A DNA stretch of 64,000 nt from Circinella minor. Its lineage: Eukaryota; Mucoromycota; Mucoromycetes; Mucorales; Lichtheimiaceae. Below, in pieces: positions 35,476-49,361 of this stretch. Both the position numbers and the translations under genes were made by a program. The notes below the pieces were generated by a model. That model worked only from the letters and a program-made list of their open reading frames with translations. It was not told the origin of the DNA and did not search any database. The DNA is taken from NCBI GenBank assembly GCA_016758965.1, contig JAEPRB010000003.1:248001-312000 (forward strand). The letters are read 5' to 3'. Numbering within the stretch: the stretch's first letter is position 1; every line of letters begins with the position of its first letter.

Positions 35476-37470
35476 TTACCTTTCGTCTGCATTAGATGAT
35501 ATCGAAGAAAGTGAATCTGCTAATGCATGAGTAGGTGTTACTGCTGTTGTAGTTGTTGTAAGTGTTGGATAAGATAATGGAATAGTATGAATGGTTGAAG
35601 AATGAGAAATATAATGATTATTGTACAAAGTATCAGGACGTTTATGATTATTCGTGGTGTAATAAGATGATTTACTTTGTTGTTGATGTTGCCAAGTGGT
35701 TAATTGTTTACCATAATGTGCAACGGTATCCAAATGATGTTGAAAGGGTATTAAAGCCATACTATTATTATTTTTTGTAATAGTAGTAGTTGCTTTTACT
35801 GATGTGGTTGTTATAGTAGTGGTGGGAGTATTCGATACTGTATATGGATGATGATGTGGATGGTGAAACATATCCCAATCTGGACATACTTGAAGAGGTG
35901 CACTAGGTGTTGTCAGCAGATCAATAGCATCAATCTCTTCCATTCTTGGTCTTTTTGTATTTTCTTTTCTAAATAATAAAAGCCCTTCTTCATCACGTGG
36001 CCGTCGTTTATCTTCATTAAAAAATGGATGTTTTAATGCTTCAGAAGCTTGAATACGTCTTTGAGGATCATAATATAAGAATCTTTTAAGTAAATCAATC
36101 ATTGAGGCTGATGCAGTTGGAAATATATTTTCTAATGGTGTTCCAGGTATCTATTATATAAAATAAAAAGTGGCATGACGAGATAGATTAATAAACTCCG
36201 TTTTTTTTTTTTGTTTGTTGTACATAAACACACAAAAAAAAAAAGTTTCGTCATTCGGTTATTTTATAAGTTATAAACGTTTACCTGAGGAAAAGAAAAT
36301 CCCATTCGATTTGCTAATTTTGCACCTTCACGCCATTCATTGTTATTATTAATATTAATATTATTATTATTATTATTAGTATTACTATGAATGGATGAAG
36401 GTGATGATGATAATATTGACCAAGTAGGTGATGTTGATAAAGGTGACATTGATAAGATATCTGCTGGTGGATTATTTGTAGAACCCGATGATCGACGACG
36501 AGCAAAACCAGGACTTAATTTACCAGCTTGATTATTTTTTGTAAGAGTAGTCCGACGTTTAAGAATGGCAGAAGATTTTCCGGGACTTCCCAGAATGGCA
36601 CAAATACGGTATAATTGGTCAACTTCGGTATTGCCGGGAAAGAGCGGGTTTAATGTAATAAGTTCAGCAAATAATGTACCAGCAGCCCATAAATCCACTG
36701 GATAAGAATAAGTACGTGCACGTAATAAAATTTCTGGTGCTCTATACCATCGTGTACAAATATAATCTGTATAAGGTCCTTTACTACCAATAGGTCGAGC
36801 TAATCCAAAGTCGGCTAATTTAATAATAATTTCACCTGATGATGTATTTGATACAAGAATATTTTCAGGTTTTAAATCTCGATGAAAAATTCCTTGACTA
36901 TGAATATGTTCAAGTGCTTGTAAGATATGACGACTATTAAAAAAAAAAAATTAAATACTTTTTTAATAAATAATGAATCCATGTTTTGAGGGGTGGGGGG
37001 ATGAGGTGTTATCTATGCATATAAATATATTTACAATATTCGTCGAATGTCAGAATGGTCCAATGGAGTATTTCTTTGATGAATGAGTTGATATAAGTTT
37101 CCACCATTAATATATTCCATTACAAGATGAAGTTCATCGTCAGAAGCAATAAATGTTTTATAAAGTTGTACAATGTTGACATGTTGTTCAAGTTGACTGA
37201 GAGATCTGTATTCACGTAAACTATAGTCAGTTGTATCTTCAACTTTTAAAGATTTATGTTTTACTGTTTTAATAGCGACCTATTATTATTATTATTTGGA
37301 TATGAATATTTAGAATATTTTTGATTGAAATAAAGTATATATATATTATAGATTTAACATACAATTTGTCGAGAGATTTTGTCCCTGGCTCGAAACACTT
37401 GACCAAACGCGCCATCACCTATCTTTTCTAGAAATGTATAATGATCATTGGAAGACCCTTTGATAGACAT
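35476..37470 (-). CDS. RCK-family protein kinase (MAK/ICK; Ime2/Crk1-like)
   Basis: CMGC Ser/Thr kinase of the RCK group, which in fungi includes Ime2, Crk1 and Pit1/Mde3, regulators of meiosis and morphogenesis. Four exons: 37363-37470, 37035-37279, 36285-36933, 35476-36150; 558 residues. Motifs: IGDGAFGQV loop (17-25), VAIK lysine (K40), HRDLKPEN (135-142), ADFGLA (158-163), TxY activation motif TDY (173-175) and [15 protein letters not shown] plus the CMGC arginine is diagnostic of the MAK/ICK/Ime2 type. A roughly 90-residue Ser/Asn-rich insert sits after the region [13 protein letters not shown], in the kinase C-lobe, as in some Ime2 relatives. The C-terminal tail is His/Thr-rich and disordered. 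The final codon context (GAAAG|GTAAAA) could also be a splice donor to an exon near 35396. Confidence 0.88.
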
Positions 37471-38705
37471 TTATATTAATATTTATTGGGAAGTTTTTTT
37501 GGGTTGTTGAAAAAAAAGGTGGGGTAAAAAGAAAAGAAAAAAAGGTAGAAATTAAACTTGAACGGATCTTTTTTTTTTTTTTTCTTTCACTTAAAGGAAC
37601 AAATTGTGATGGTTTTTTTTTTTCATTCTCCTTCCCCCCAAAAAAAGGTAATTCCCCTTCTCTTCTCTTTCCTTCCTCTCTCCCCCCCCCCTCTTTTTTT
37701 TTTTTCAACATTGAACAATACCCATTTTATCAAACTGTGGAACATTTGAATAATAATAATAATAATAAAAAGTACTCATCACTTTTCATTACCTTTTTCA
37801 TTAAGAAAAAAAAATACATAGATACGTATTTCTCTAAGAATATATATATATATATATATATATATTGGGGGGGGAATAAAGGGGGATGTTTTGCGGGGGA
37901 TTAATAATAACCTCTTTTTCGTTTTTAATCATTCTATTTTACTAAAAAAATTCAGTCATCCCATTGAATAAAATAAGCCCATAAATTTTTTATAACTTAT
38001 TTAAAAGAAATATTGCATATGAAAATTTTCTATATTATTTTAATGCCGTGGCTGTTCATGTTATTAAAAAGATTAATTTTTTGATTTCCTCAACATCATT
38101 TTTTTTTTCTGCAAAAGGTAGTTTTTTTTTTTTTGGTTACACACAACACTAAGCGTCAAAAAAAAAAAAAAAAAATTCATCTCCTAAAAAAGAAACAAGC
38201 ACCAATCATATTAAGAAAAATGCATGAGTAAAGGACTTTTTGTTTTAACACTTTCCTTTTTCGATTATACCCTTTTTTTTTTCTAAAGAAGTATTGTAAA
38301 CAATATATATTATTTCTTTTTTACCAAATAATAATCATTATAAAGATGTTATCTATTATTTGCTCACCTAAAAAAACGTGTAAAAATAGTAAGGAGATGA
38401 CATTTTTTTAGTTGTTTTTCTCATCACATCATCCCCGGGTTACCATATCTATTCCTTCATTTTGCTATGACAACAAAAAAAAAATAAAAACCCCAATGCT
38501 GACCAATCAATCAAACACATGTAGATATGAAAAAGATCAAATCAAAATAATAATAATTAAATGTTCATATATTATTATTAAGGATGAAAAAGATATATGT
38601 ATATATCATTATTTACATTTATATTATTTACAACAAAGAAAAGGGAGGAAGGAGAAAAAAAATAAAAGCTTTTGATATTCATCATTGATTAAATCCTCTT
38701 TTCTT
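37471..38705. other. Intergenic region, no gene recognised
   Basis: Very low-complexity: poly-T/poly-A runs, pyrimidine-rich tract at 37610-37720, an (AT)n run at about 37842-37865 and G-rich strings just after it. It holds the promoter of the kinase gene. The open frame at 38412-38675 has no motif. Confidence 0.5.
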
Positions 38706-38964
38706 TTACTTGGGATGTGCTTGTTGATGTCCTTGACGTCTGATATCAGGATCGCGAGTAAGTTTTCTAAATCCTGCAATAACACCAACTATATAATATA
38801 TTTCAAAAAAAAAAAAAAAAGAATAGTTATAAATAAGATGTTCTTCTATTTTTAAAAGGAAACCATTTTAACTAACTTGTAATAGCACCACCAACAAAGG
38901 TTACCAAAGGAACAACTTCCTTTGGCATTGTTTTACGATTCAAATAATGTCCAATAAGACTCAT
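38706..38964 (-). CDS. Small B12D / NDUFA4 (MLRQ)-like protein
   Basis: Two exons (38877-38964 and 38706-38788) encode 56 residues: a short basic N-terminus (MSLIGHYLNRKTMPKE), one membrane helix (VVPLVTFVGGAITIGVIAGF) and RKLTRDPDIRRQGH. The order P-E-x-x-P-hydrophobic helix, then LxxxPDIRR, is characteristic of the B12D / NADH-ubiquinone reductase complex I MLRQ-subunit superfamily, small inner mitochondrial membrane proteins associated with complex I or IV. Donor GTTAGT and acceptor TATAG are good and the phase closes. Too short for most gene finders. Confidence 0.72.
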
Positions 38965-39144
38965 CTTTCGCTTTGTTATATAATTGAAAAGAAAGTGATT
39001 TGATTCAATTTATTATATAAAAAATGAAATTTATATTGTTTATATACAACACCCCTTCCCTTCCCTTCCCTTCTTTTTTTGAAACCCTTGTATTAAAAAA
39101 AAAAGATCACTAGAACATTTTCGATTATCTTCTATTTCTATATC

Positions 39145-42100
39145 ATCATGACATCACTTTTTTTATGCATAAATTAGCGTATGCTTGGGTTAACTACTCC
39201 ATATTCATTTTGAAGTAAAAAAAATAAAAGAAGTATAAGTTATATAATAATTAGTATATATAATAAGAAAAAATAAATGTGTAATATAAACCTTTTGTTT
39301 TAATGATTCCTTTTGATTTGTGTCATTGTATAAGGATAACAAATCAAATGCTAATTTACACCACGCGCTACCACGATTATTATCATTGGCGCTGATAAGC
39401 AAAAAAAAAAAAAAAATCATCAGACTATATATATATATATATATATATACAAACCATTGCACATTGGGAAATAAAACTTACTGAAACCATGTGATACCCT
39501 CATTCCAAGCTACAACAACTAAATAATACAATTCACTTTCGGGATAGTTCTTTCCGTGAACATTTTTATATATAGTAGAATAAAAAGAAAAAAAAAAGTT
39601 AATTTATATAGCAACAAAAATAATAAATAAATAAATAAATATGTATATATATTACCATAGAAACACCATGTTGTTTCAAATAATTATATGTTTCTTCAAG
39701 ATATTGAAATCCTGTTTCTTTACTAACTGCTAAAGCTGTAGATATTAATAATCGAATCCATTTACTATAACGTTCAATAAATGCTTTTTTTACAACACTA
39801 TTATTCCATTGTTGTCTTTGTTCCGAATATTGTTTTTGATATAATAAAATGATATTCTAAATTAATAATAAAAATTAGTAAATGTTTTTTTTTTTCGAAA
39901 ATGAATGACGTGTTGTTTTGTTTACTTTTTTTTTTTTTACCTGAAGCACTTTTAATCCATCTTCATCAAGTGTTCACCCCCCCCATTGAAAAAAAAATAA
40001 GCGTGAGAAAAATATATCTTTATTTTATTTTATTTTATTTTTTACCTTGTTTTGAAGAATGTTGACTTTGAAGAACAGATTCTGGGGTAAATAAAAGAGA
40101 AGAGACGGGAATTTTTTTTTGGTGTGTGTGTGTGTGTGTGTTAAAAAAGCATGAATATTTATTGTTACACAATATTAAAAATAGACGAAAAAAAAAAGCA
40201 TATGAAGAGAACTTACCAACAAGACGTTCACAAAGATATAAATGAGATAAATTAGATGCTACTTTACAACAATTTTCAATAGATTGAATAACTTTATCAA
40301 TTTTTTTTAATGATATCAATGCTTCCACTTGAAAAATTTGAAGTACACCATTAAATGATTCTTGTTTTTGTATTAAATCACTAATGGCTTCTGTAGTAGT
40401 AGAAGATGATGATATAATCTCATCACCGTTGTTGTTGTTGTTGTTGTCACCATTAGCTAGTTTTTGAGTAATAGATAAAATTTCTTCTTGATCTGAAATC
40501 TATAATATGAAATCGAATGATTATTTATATTAGTTTTTTCCAAACACTATTATTTTTATTACTCATAAATAATAATCTCCTAACTATCAAATGATAAATA
40601 ATTACTTGACTATTTCCAGATAATTGTCTTGCTACAAGACACATGAATAAACTTGCTCGTTGACGATCATTCATCATTTCAATTGTATTATTTTCAGTTA
40701 CTTTAATAAGCTATCATAAATAAGTAAAAAAAAAAAAAATGCATACGTAAATCTATTATTTCTAGACAAAAAAAAAACTTGTTTATATTTATTACTATTA
40801 ATTACCTTGCATGCAGTCAATAAGAATTGACGTCCACGATAACCCATTTCACATTCACAACATTGTAATCCTAAATTCCATGCTAAATTAATACAAATAA
40901 TAATATTAAAACATAATCCATCCTGATTTCTTCATCGATTGTGTGAATAATTTTTTTTTTTTCATAATTTGGTAAATATTTATAAAAACCTGCACTTATA
41001 AACCATGTTGTTAATAATTGAAATTCATTTGATAAATAATCTATATTATCTGTGAATGCTTTACAAATAATATCAGAGGCTATTGATATATATATATATT
41101 TATATAATACGTAAAATAATATTAGTGATAAGTTTTTATGATAATGGGTACGTAATTTTTAAAAAAGAACCCTACCTTGATTAATGGTTTCACAAATGTC
41201 TTGAATATTATTCACTGTTTCGTCTCTTTTTTTATATTGTATATAAAATATGATAATAATTATAAATTATTCAATAATCACAAAAGTTTTTTTTTTAAAA
41301 AAAGTACTGTTTTTTGTTACCCAATATTTCGACTTTGAACTATTGCTAGCAGTTGTTCAAATGAATGGTTTGTACATACAATCCAACTAAAATACGTACA
41401 TAAAATAAATTATATTAAAAACAAGAAATATTATCTGTTGTATAAACATAGATGATTCTTTTTTTTTGTGTGTATGCGTGTGTAAGAAAAACAGTAATTA
41501 CCGTAAAATTTGAAGTATCTTAATTAAATGAGTATGGTTTATCATTATACTAGATGTTTTCATCAATACATTCATTGGCTCTTGTATAATGTTATTTAAG
41601 ATAACTTTTTTGTCCTTTGATGGTAATGATGACTAGTAAAAAAAAAAATACCCTCCATTATGTAAACATATAATTCTAAACAAGTCAAATAAATGAATAA
41701 CATATTTTCTACCTTGAATGTAATCGATGCTAATTCTAAAAGCATCTCGATGGTAAATCCATTTGACTTTTGTAATTTGTTCAAGCTTGAAATAACTATA
41801 AATAATTATAATGAGAGATAATATATAATTTGTGTATATAATGATAATGATGAAGTTTCGTTGTTGAAAAGATGATTAAGTTATTATTACCTTGTGAAAC
41901 AACAGAATTATTGTCGTCTTCTTTATAATCTTTTTTTAAATAAATAGTAGCCTCCAATAAATAATCTATGGCCATACAATGTTTAGAACATTCTATCATT
42001 GATTCTGATAAATATTCCAATGCTTCCTCCAATTGATTATCATTCATAAAAAGACAGCATTGTGTTAATTGTCTTGCGAGAATAAGACTGTTTTTATTAT

Positions 42101-45100
42101 TTTTGCACAATGATGTTGACGGCATGGATAAGGCACGAGTTTGTTTATACCAATATAAAGCATTGACATAATTCATTTTCTAATAAATTATTATTATTAA
42201 AAGTGTAAGTAAATAGTATAAAAACATAATAATAATAATCAAATACCTTATAAAATATGTCTCCAGTTCTCCATAATATCTAAAGTTTATTGAATTTTCA
42301 AGTCGTGGGTACGTAATAGTCAATTTTATACAGATACAGTTATTATATCTTACCATCTGACATGCTGAAATGACAGTTGGAGACATTTCTTGCTTATTCA
42401 TAAATATATCTATACATTAGAAAAAAATGTATAAAGTAAGGTGTCTTATTATAGTAGAAAAATATAATTTACTTTTTTCTATATATTCACATAAGAATGA
42501 TATAATAAAAACGATTACCATTAACTATCTTTTTTAATGGTCTTTCAATTGATTCAATGTCATTATCAATAGATGTTACTGGTGTTGTAGTTGTCGAAGA
42601 AAAAGATATATCATGAAAATAACGAACAGCTTCTGACAATACATGTAATTTAGTTAAATAAAGATCTCCAATACTAATTAATGACGAAGGGTGGTTTTTT
42701 TCTTGTTGGTCTTCCATTTCTTGATCGAAAATTATGGCTCGACGTCTTTGAAGTATAATATCAAGTCCATTACTAATTGTTTCCATACTATTTTTTTTTA
42801 TAGTAAAAAGAAATTATGTTTCATATAATTGAAAAATATTTGTTACAAATATAATAATTCATGTAGTAATAACTTTAAATTATTATAATTTACCTTAAGG
42901 AACCAAACATTAATCGTGACAAAGTGACTAGACTATGGTATGTTATATTGTTATTATTTTCAAGAACAAAATAATTATTATTATTGAAACAACATAAGAA
43001 AACTTACTAACTAAGCCAAGTTGTTTCCGTATCCAATGGAAAACTTTCCATCGCTTCAAAAAAAGCTTTATAAAATAAGTAAATAGTATGATCAAAATAT
43101 TTTTTTAAACATGTCTCTTTTTATTTGAAATTACCAATTTCCACCATGATATTCTCAATATCAAATGATTCTTGTTTCTTTTGAAAAAATTCTCCCTTAC
43201 ATAAAATTGTTAATTTTGAAATATGATATTCTTTGGTTTCATTTATATTCTAATAATATATGGTTATTGATTAAAAGTCTATTGTTACAATTGAATTAAG
43301 AAAAAAAAAGAATAATATGTATATTTGTTCACGTACTTGAAAAGTAGATGCAATATCTTGAATAAGCTCAAGTAAAATAGCTTGTAAAGAAGATTCCAAT
43401 GATAATGCATCTAAACTTAATGCAGCACGACCTAATAATATATTTTATTAAAATACACAAGTAAATACGTACGTATTAAATATAATATCAATCAATATTT
43501 TTTTATTATTATTATCAACCTATAGTTTCCAAGACCAATTTCTTGTTTTTTCATCATTGTTATATATATACTTAAAAGTTAGTTATCTTTTTATCAACGT
43601 TGATTATTATTTTTTATATATTACTAAAAGTAATAAGTATAATAAATAAAACTTTTTTACCATGAACTCTTGATTACAAGATCCATATTGTAATTTTGTA
43701 AATATTTGACTGATTAATTCTAAACAAGCTTTAGGTTTTAAATCTTTTAATAGTTTTTGACTGAGTGAAGTCCCAACTCGACAAAGAAATTCGTTCTACG
43801 TAATTATAATCAATTGTTTTATAGAATAAGAACTTAATTATATTTAATAAGTTATGATATGTTGCTCTTTTTTTTTCTAACCTTGATATGATTGTTATCA
43901 TCAATAATCTGTCGATTGCTGACACAATAGTCTATTAATAATAAAATATTTGAATACGTAATAATTATAACACTTCATTTCAATTATACTATTATACATT
44001 GAATAATCAATACAATTAAAAGTATATAAATAGTAAACTAACCCACAGCGCTAGTAAACAAGCTCTTTGCTTTTTCCATATCGTCACGTTGAATTTCCTA
44101 TATTATTTGTATAATAAGTCATTATTATCGTTTTAAAGCTTAAACCTGCTGTGTACAATAATAAAAAGAAAAGACATACGAGTTCTGCTTTGAACATATA
44201 AAATTTTAATCGACAGCCAGCTTGATACATGATTTTGTCCATATCGACCATAGAACCACTTGTTTCGAGTTGAGAGTCATACTATATAATTTTATTATAT
44301 TTTTTAATCAGAATAAAGATAAAAATAAAAACCGGAAAGAATAGTAATTTATACAAATAATAATAAAGGTACATACAGTTTCAGCATCTTGAAAGGCAAT
44401 TTCAGCACGATTATAATTTCCAGCGTCTAATGTTATATAAAAGAATGATAGGTTACGTATATAAGTTATTGATTAAATATATTATAATATTAATAAGGAA
44501 TACCACATATATTACCTATCCATGCTTTTCCAAGTGCACTTGCCATTTCCAATTGATACATCCAAACTATTATGTAATTATTAATATTATTGATTAATTA
44601 GTGGTATCGTAATATTGTTATCGTTACTATTGTTCTTACTTTCACTTGAACCAGAAGTATATGATTCTACAATAGGTCGAGTCATTTGATATCCGATTTC
44701 TCTTACTATAGCAAATAACAACATTGCAATTAATAAATATTTTCGAATATAAAATATTGTGTTATAGTTATATTTTATTATTACATGTAGCGATTACTTC
44801 ATATGTTGCTACTGATGGAATAAAATCTTTTATTTTGATTGCTCTAAACCATAATTCTTTTCCTATAAATATAATAAATATTTATATAATAGCAATAAAA
44901 AAAAAAGATATAAGAAATAATTCTTTAGATATCAATAATAATAATAATAATGTACCATATTGTTCCAACATTTCAATATCTATTGCAGAAAGTTCAAGTA
45001 CTTTACTAATTGTTTCTGCTTTTGTTAAAATACTTTTAAGTAAAGGTAAAATATGGGATGGTTGTTCTGTATGTGTATCTACTAGTACAATGCCTTCCTT

Positions 45101-45217
45101 TACAAGTGCTGTAATAATAGTAACTATTATTTTTTTTTCCTATCCGATATGTTTTAATATTATCATACTAAAATAATATTTACTTAGGATCTCATTTATG
45201 AATGGTGTTGTTGTCAT
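39145..45217 (-). CDS. Meiosis protein of the Spo22/Zip4/TEX11 family (many exons)
   Basis: Large TPR-like helical protein; in yeast, plants and mammals Spo22/Zip4/TEX11 promotes meiotic crossovers with the ZMM group. I assembled the first exons with phase: 45184-45217 (MTTTPFINEIL), 44956-45108, 44785-44862 (GKELWFRAIKIKDFIPS), 44640-44705, then exons carrying MYQLEMASALGKAWIDAGNY, AEIAFQDAETYDSQL, EIQRDDMEKAKSLFTSAVDY, FLCRVGTSLSQKLLKDLKP, YVNALYWYKQTRAL, LEEALEYLSESMIECS and AWNLGLQCCECEMGYRGRQF. The pattern of G-x-E-L-W-N-like start and helical pairs with A/G at TPR positions fits the family. A probable last exon follows SLKQK and reads LTQAYANLCIKKVMS before a stop at 39145. Roughly 25 to 30 short exons; internal borders between 39.2 and 43 kb are not all resolved, so total length is uncertain. 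Confidence 0.72.
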
Positions 45218-45338
45218 TGTCACTTTACTTATTTATTTGACAAAGAAAAAAAAAAGAAAAAGAAAAAAGATGTGAAGAAAGGAAAAAGAAAGAACATCAA
45301 AATTTTAACAAAAAAAGAATTCCCATAAAAAGAAAATA

Positions 45339-48300
45339 TCAATGAAATTTGATATTAAATGGTCCCGTGGTTAAATCAATATTTGCATTTTCTAATACTA
45401 ACACAATAACACCATTATTATCATTATTTGTTCCATCATTGACTATAACAAGTTCATGTTCTTCCCCATTATCATGAATAGCTTTTGTCCATAATGATTG
45501 CCCACCAATAATTTTGACAGTGTCTAATTTTTCAGCTTGAGAATAATCAAATGTACCATCCACAGTAAGCGTGCGTTTCTTTTCATCCATTTTGAAAATA
45601 ATATTTGACACTTTAGGTTGTTCAACCGAATGTCCATCATCAATATATAGTCTTCCATTTGCAATTTGTTTTTCATCCAATGCAATCAATAATGTATAAG
45701 GTGAATTATATGTATCTTGAACCACAATCTTTGGATCTTTGAGTGGTAATATAGAACCACCACGGATATGAACAGGAATATGGGTCAATGGTGCATCAAG
45801 AGTTATCCATTCTTCTTCTTTATTAGATGATAATGGTAATGATGTCGTAATACGATCATATGTATACCAATCGTACCAAGAATGTCCCGGTGGAAATTGT
45901 CCTTGGACTGATACAGCATTTTCAGTTAAGACAGGAGTTAAAAGAATATCGGTACCAATCAATGCTTGTTCATCATTAGTCAAATAAGAATTTATCTCGG
46001 GATATTCAAATACAAGAGGTCGCCATACACCTGTACCAAGACGATTTGATTCTTCAAAAAGAGTGTACAAGTAGGGTAACAAGGTATAACGAACACGAAG
46101 TGCTTTACGACTTGCTTCGGCTGTGGATTCCCACTGATAAGGCTCTTGTGAAATTGCTCCTTTGACTGGAAATATAATAAACATTATTATCAATACGTAT
46201 TATAAAATTAATAATAATACATAAATTATCCGCCTCGCCCCTTCTTCTTAGTTTACCATTATGATTTCGAGCAAATGGATAGAATGAACCAAGTTGCATC
46301 CAACGAGTACATAATTCTTCTGTTGTATTAGCATTAAATCCACAAATATCTGATCCGCTATAAGAAATTCCAAACATTTGAATATTGAATAATTCAACAA
46401 TGGAAGCTTTCAAATAAGACCAATAAGACCAATTATCACCTAGAATAAAAATAAAGAAATAAACGTTAGCTGTTTAGGTTTAAAAAAAATACTTTTTTTT
46501 TCTGTTTATATAACATAACATAACATAACATAACATATATTTTACCCATCCAATGACCAGCATGTGAACCCGATCTATATATTTGTTTTAAAAATATTTA
46601 GAGTTGCGTATGTTGGTTTACAAAGAAGAAAAAAAAATTATATATTTTATATATACCCTGAAAATGTGGATCGACTGATGATGAATGGTCGCTCATTGGG
46701 TTTATATTTTAACATGGCCTAAATAAAATAAACAATATGAATTTTCTTCTTTTCATAGATACATAATAAGATATAATTTAATTGACTTACATTTCGTGTA
46801 ATACTACATTCAGCATGTCCATAAAGATTATGCAAATCGTAATGTGGAATGTCATTATAATGATATGCGATCATTGCTGCTGTTTTTTCTGATAAATTGC
46901 CTCCCATGCTATGAATTGTATATTTCGGATACAACAGATTACGTGATTCTTCTGAGCTTACAGTCTTTGCTAGTTCTTTTAATGCCTGTTCTTCATACAT
47001 ATGCATCGTATATTGTTGTTCTTCAGGTAATGTCCAAGGTTCAAAACTAGGTGGCAATTGATCCATCTTACCTGACCCACATGATCCTAAACAAAAAGAA
47101 GATGGTTCATCCATATCTATCCATAATCCATCCAACTTTATATATAAATTATTGTTTAATTATTATTATTATTAATAAATTATATATAAACAAATACATA
47201 TCAATTTTCCGTATATATATTGTACCTCCATTCGACCCATGAAGGATCCAATTTCATAATCCCAGTATTTACTTGCGTTTGGATGGAACCAATCTGGAAA
47301 AACAGTATATCCGGGCCAAACTTCACCAACATAGTTTGATCCATCTATTATATATATATATATATATAAAATCTTTAATATATTATATACAAGCAGCAAG
47401 TAGAGAGTAGCAATATTAATACTTATTTATGTTATTATACAGATTGTCATTACCTGGGTTTTTCATAAACACGTCAAGCTCAGCTCCACGAATATAAGGC
47501 TCATATTTACTCATATATGCTTTTCCAGCGTCTACCATTAATACCATTCTTTGTTTATTGGCATGTAAATGATCACTCAACTCTTTCATTCTATACTCAG
47601 GAAAATGAACTGGATCGAATGTAAAATCTTTGAATGTATCCATATAATCTATTAACAAAAAAAAAAAAAATCCAGTATGGCAATAAATTGTAAGCTTTTT
47701 AAATTTACAATTTTTAATGTTTTAGCTAATATTGCACTCAATTATTACCAATATCCACCCAGTTGACTTCCACTAATATAGTAATTAATTGATATACATA
47801 TATTTAAGTAAGATTATAAAATAACAACTGATTATATATAATTGAATGTTGTATCCAAAAAGAAAATATCCATATATATATACATATGTACTTACATGGA
47901 ATATCGTGTTCCCTATACTTTCGAACAACTTCTTCAACGTCTTCAATATCATTATATCCCCATCGACAATGTTGAAATCCAAGGAACCAATGTGCTATAG
48001 AATATAATTAATTATAGTATTAATAATTGATATGAAATCTTATATATAAATTATTAGTGTGGTATATTTTAAAACTATAAAATAAAATAAAATAAATTAC
48101 AGATCATCATAGGTTTTCCCACCAAATCCGTGAATGATTGTACGACTGAATTCGGTTTATTATCTTGAGGAACAAAAAAGTAGAATTCAAATATGCCACC
48201 GATAATCTTAAAAGTAATTCGACCCTCAACAGTAAATACATCTAATCCGTGTGCAGTCAGTAAAAATATACCATGTGCTTTTCCATCACGAATTTCTGTT

Positions 48301-49361
48301 GCCATTGGATGAGCTCCGTAAATGTTTTCATAGAATCTACGCATCAAAAAAAAAAATATAAAAAATTAAATATATATTTTAGATACACGGATACGTAGTA
48401 AAACTTGATTATTTTATAATATATATATATACATATAGTTCTTTTACTTACGGACATGCAATATCTCGTGCAAACACAGTAGTGACATTCTACATTTTTT
48501 TTATAAAACATATTTAAATTATATCAAGAGTCTATCTCTTTTATTCGTTTTGCAACAATAACAACAACAATAATAAAGTGAAATATGTACCAATTTATTA
48601 TTTCGGCGGAACGAAGGCAATGTTGTTTCTCCAAATCCATAAATATTTGCATCGTCAGGTACTTTTGTTGTCAATTCCAAGTATTGATCTTCAAACACTA
48701 AGGGATAATCTGTCGTGTCAAATATCACAACATCATCACTGACTCGAGTCACTTTGAAACTAAATGGATCTGGTGTATATGAGAATCGATAGTTGGGATT
48801 TTTGAATGGCTCAGTTGGTGGTTTGGGACGTTGTAACCCAAGTGGTGAGTCGGGTACAGGAACTTGTTTTTTTTCTTTGTCGCTTATCTAAACAATATGT
48901 ATTGAGTAAATAAATTTCAAAAAGAGTACACAAATTATATAAGAAAAAAAATGTTTACTTTAACATGAAGTCGATCAGCCGTCTCATAATCAACCTGAAC
49001 AACAAGATCTTTGATGGTTTTACCGTAAAAATCAGTTGGACCTGGTTTTATTGTCAATGGTATTTGGAATCCTGACTTTGTACTAATGGTATCACCATTA
49101 ACAATATATCCAGGAGCGGCAGCATTCACATCTTTTGTTATTATAGCAAGAATTGTGAATACAAGTTTTTCTGATTCAAAAAAAGAAAAAATAAACTCAT
49201 GTATTATATTATATACCATAATTTGAATATTGTTCTTGTAGTAAAGAATCATTTGTAGGTGCCATATGGAAACCATTTTCATTATAATGTTCTGTTGTTT
49301 GACTGTAGATGAGTTGAGGAGAAATTCCCACAATAGTGAAAAGTAAAAGAAAGATTCGCAT
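45339..49361 (-). CDS. Secreted GH31 alpha-glucosidase
   Basis: Glycoside hydrolase family 31 enzyme, 923 residues from 14 exons: 49217-49361, 48959-49131, 48591-48887, 48452-48489, 48101-48336, 47896-47994, 47749-47772, 47454-47648, 47226-47344, 46791-47135, 46657-46718, 46546-46574, 46257-46439, 45339-46165. Phases close throughout; exons 7 and 12 are only 24 and 29 nt. Signal peptide at residues 1-20 ([20 protein letters not shown]). Motifs: [37 protein letters not shown], the nucleophile block [33 protein letters not shown], the acid/base block GSDICGFN, and FYPFARNHN. The nucleophile motif has Asp where family 31 enzymes generally have Asn (DMNE). An alternative acceptor for exon 2 would add 13 hydrophobic residues. 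Likely cleaves terminal alpha-1,4-glucose from maltose or starch oligomers. Confidence 0.93.
46510..46537. repeat. (TAACA)n pentanucleotide repeat in a GH31 intron
   Basis: Five tandem taaca units lie next to the donor of the intron at 46440-46545 region, outside coding sequence. Confidence 0.85.
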
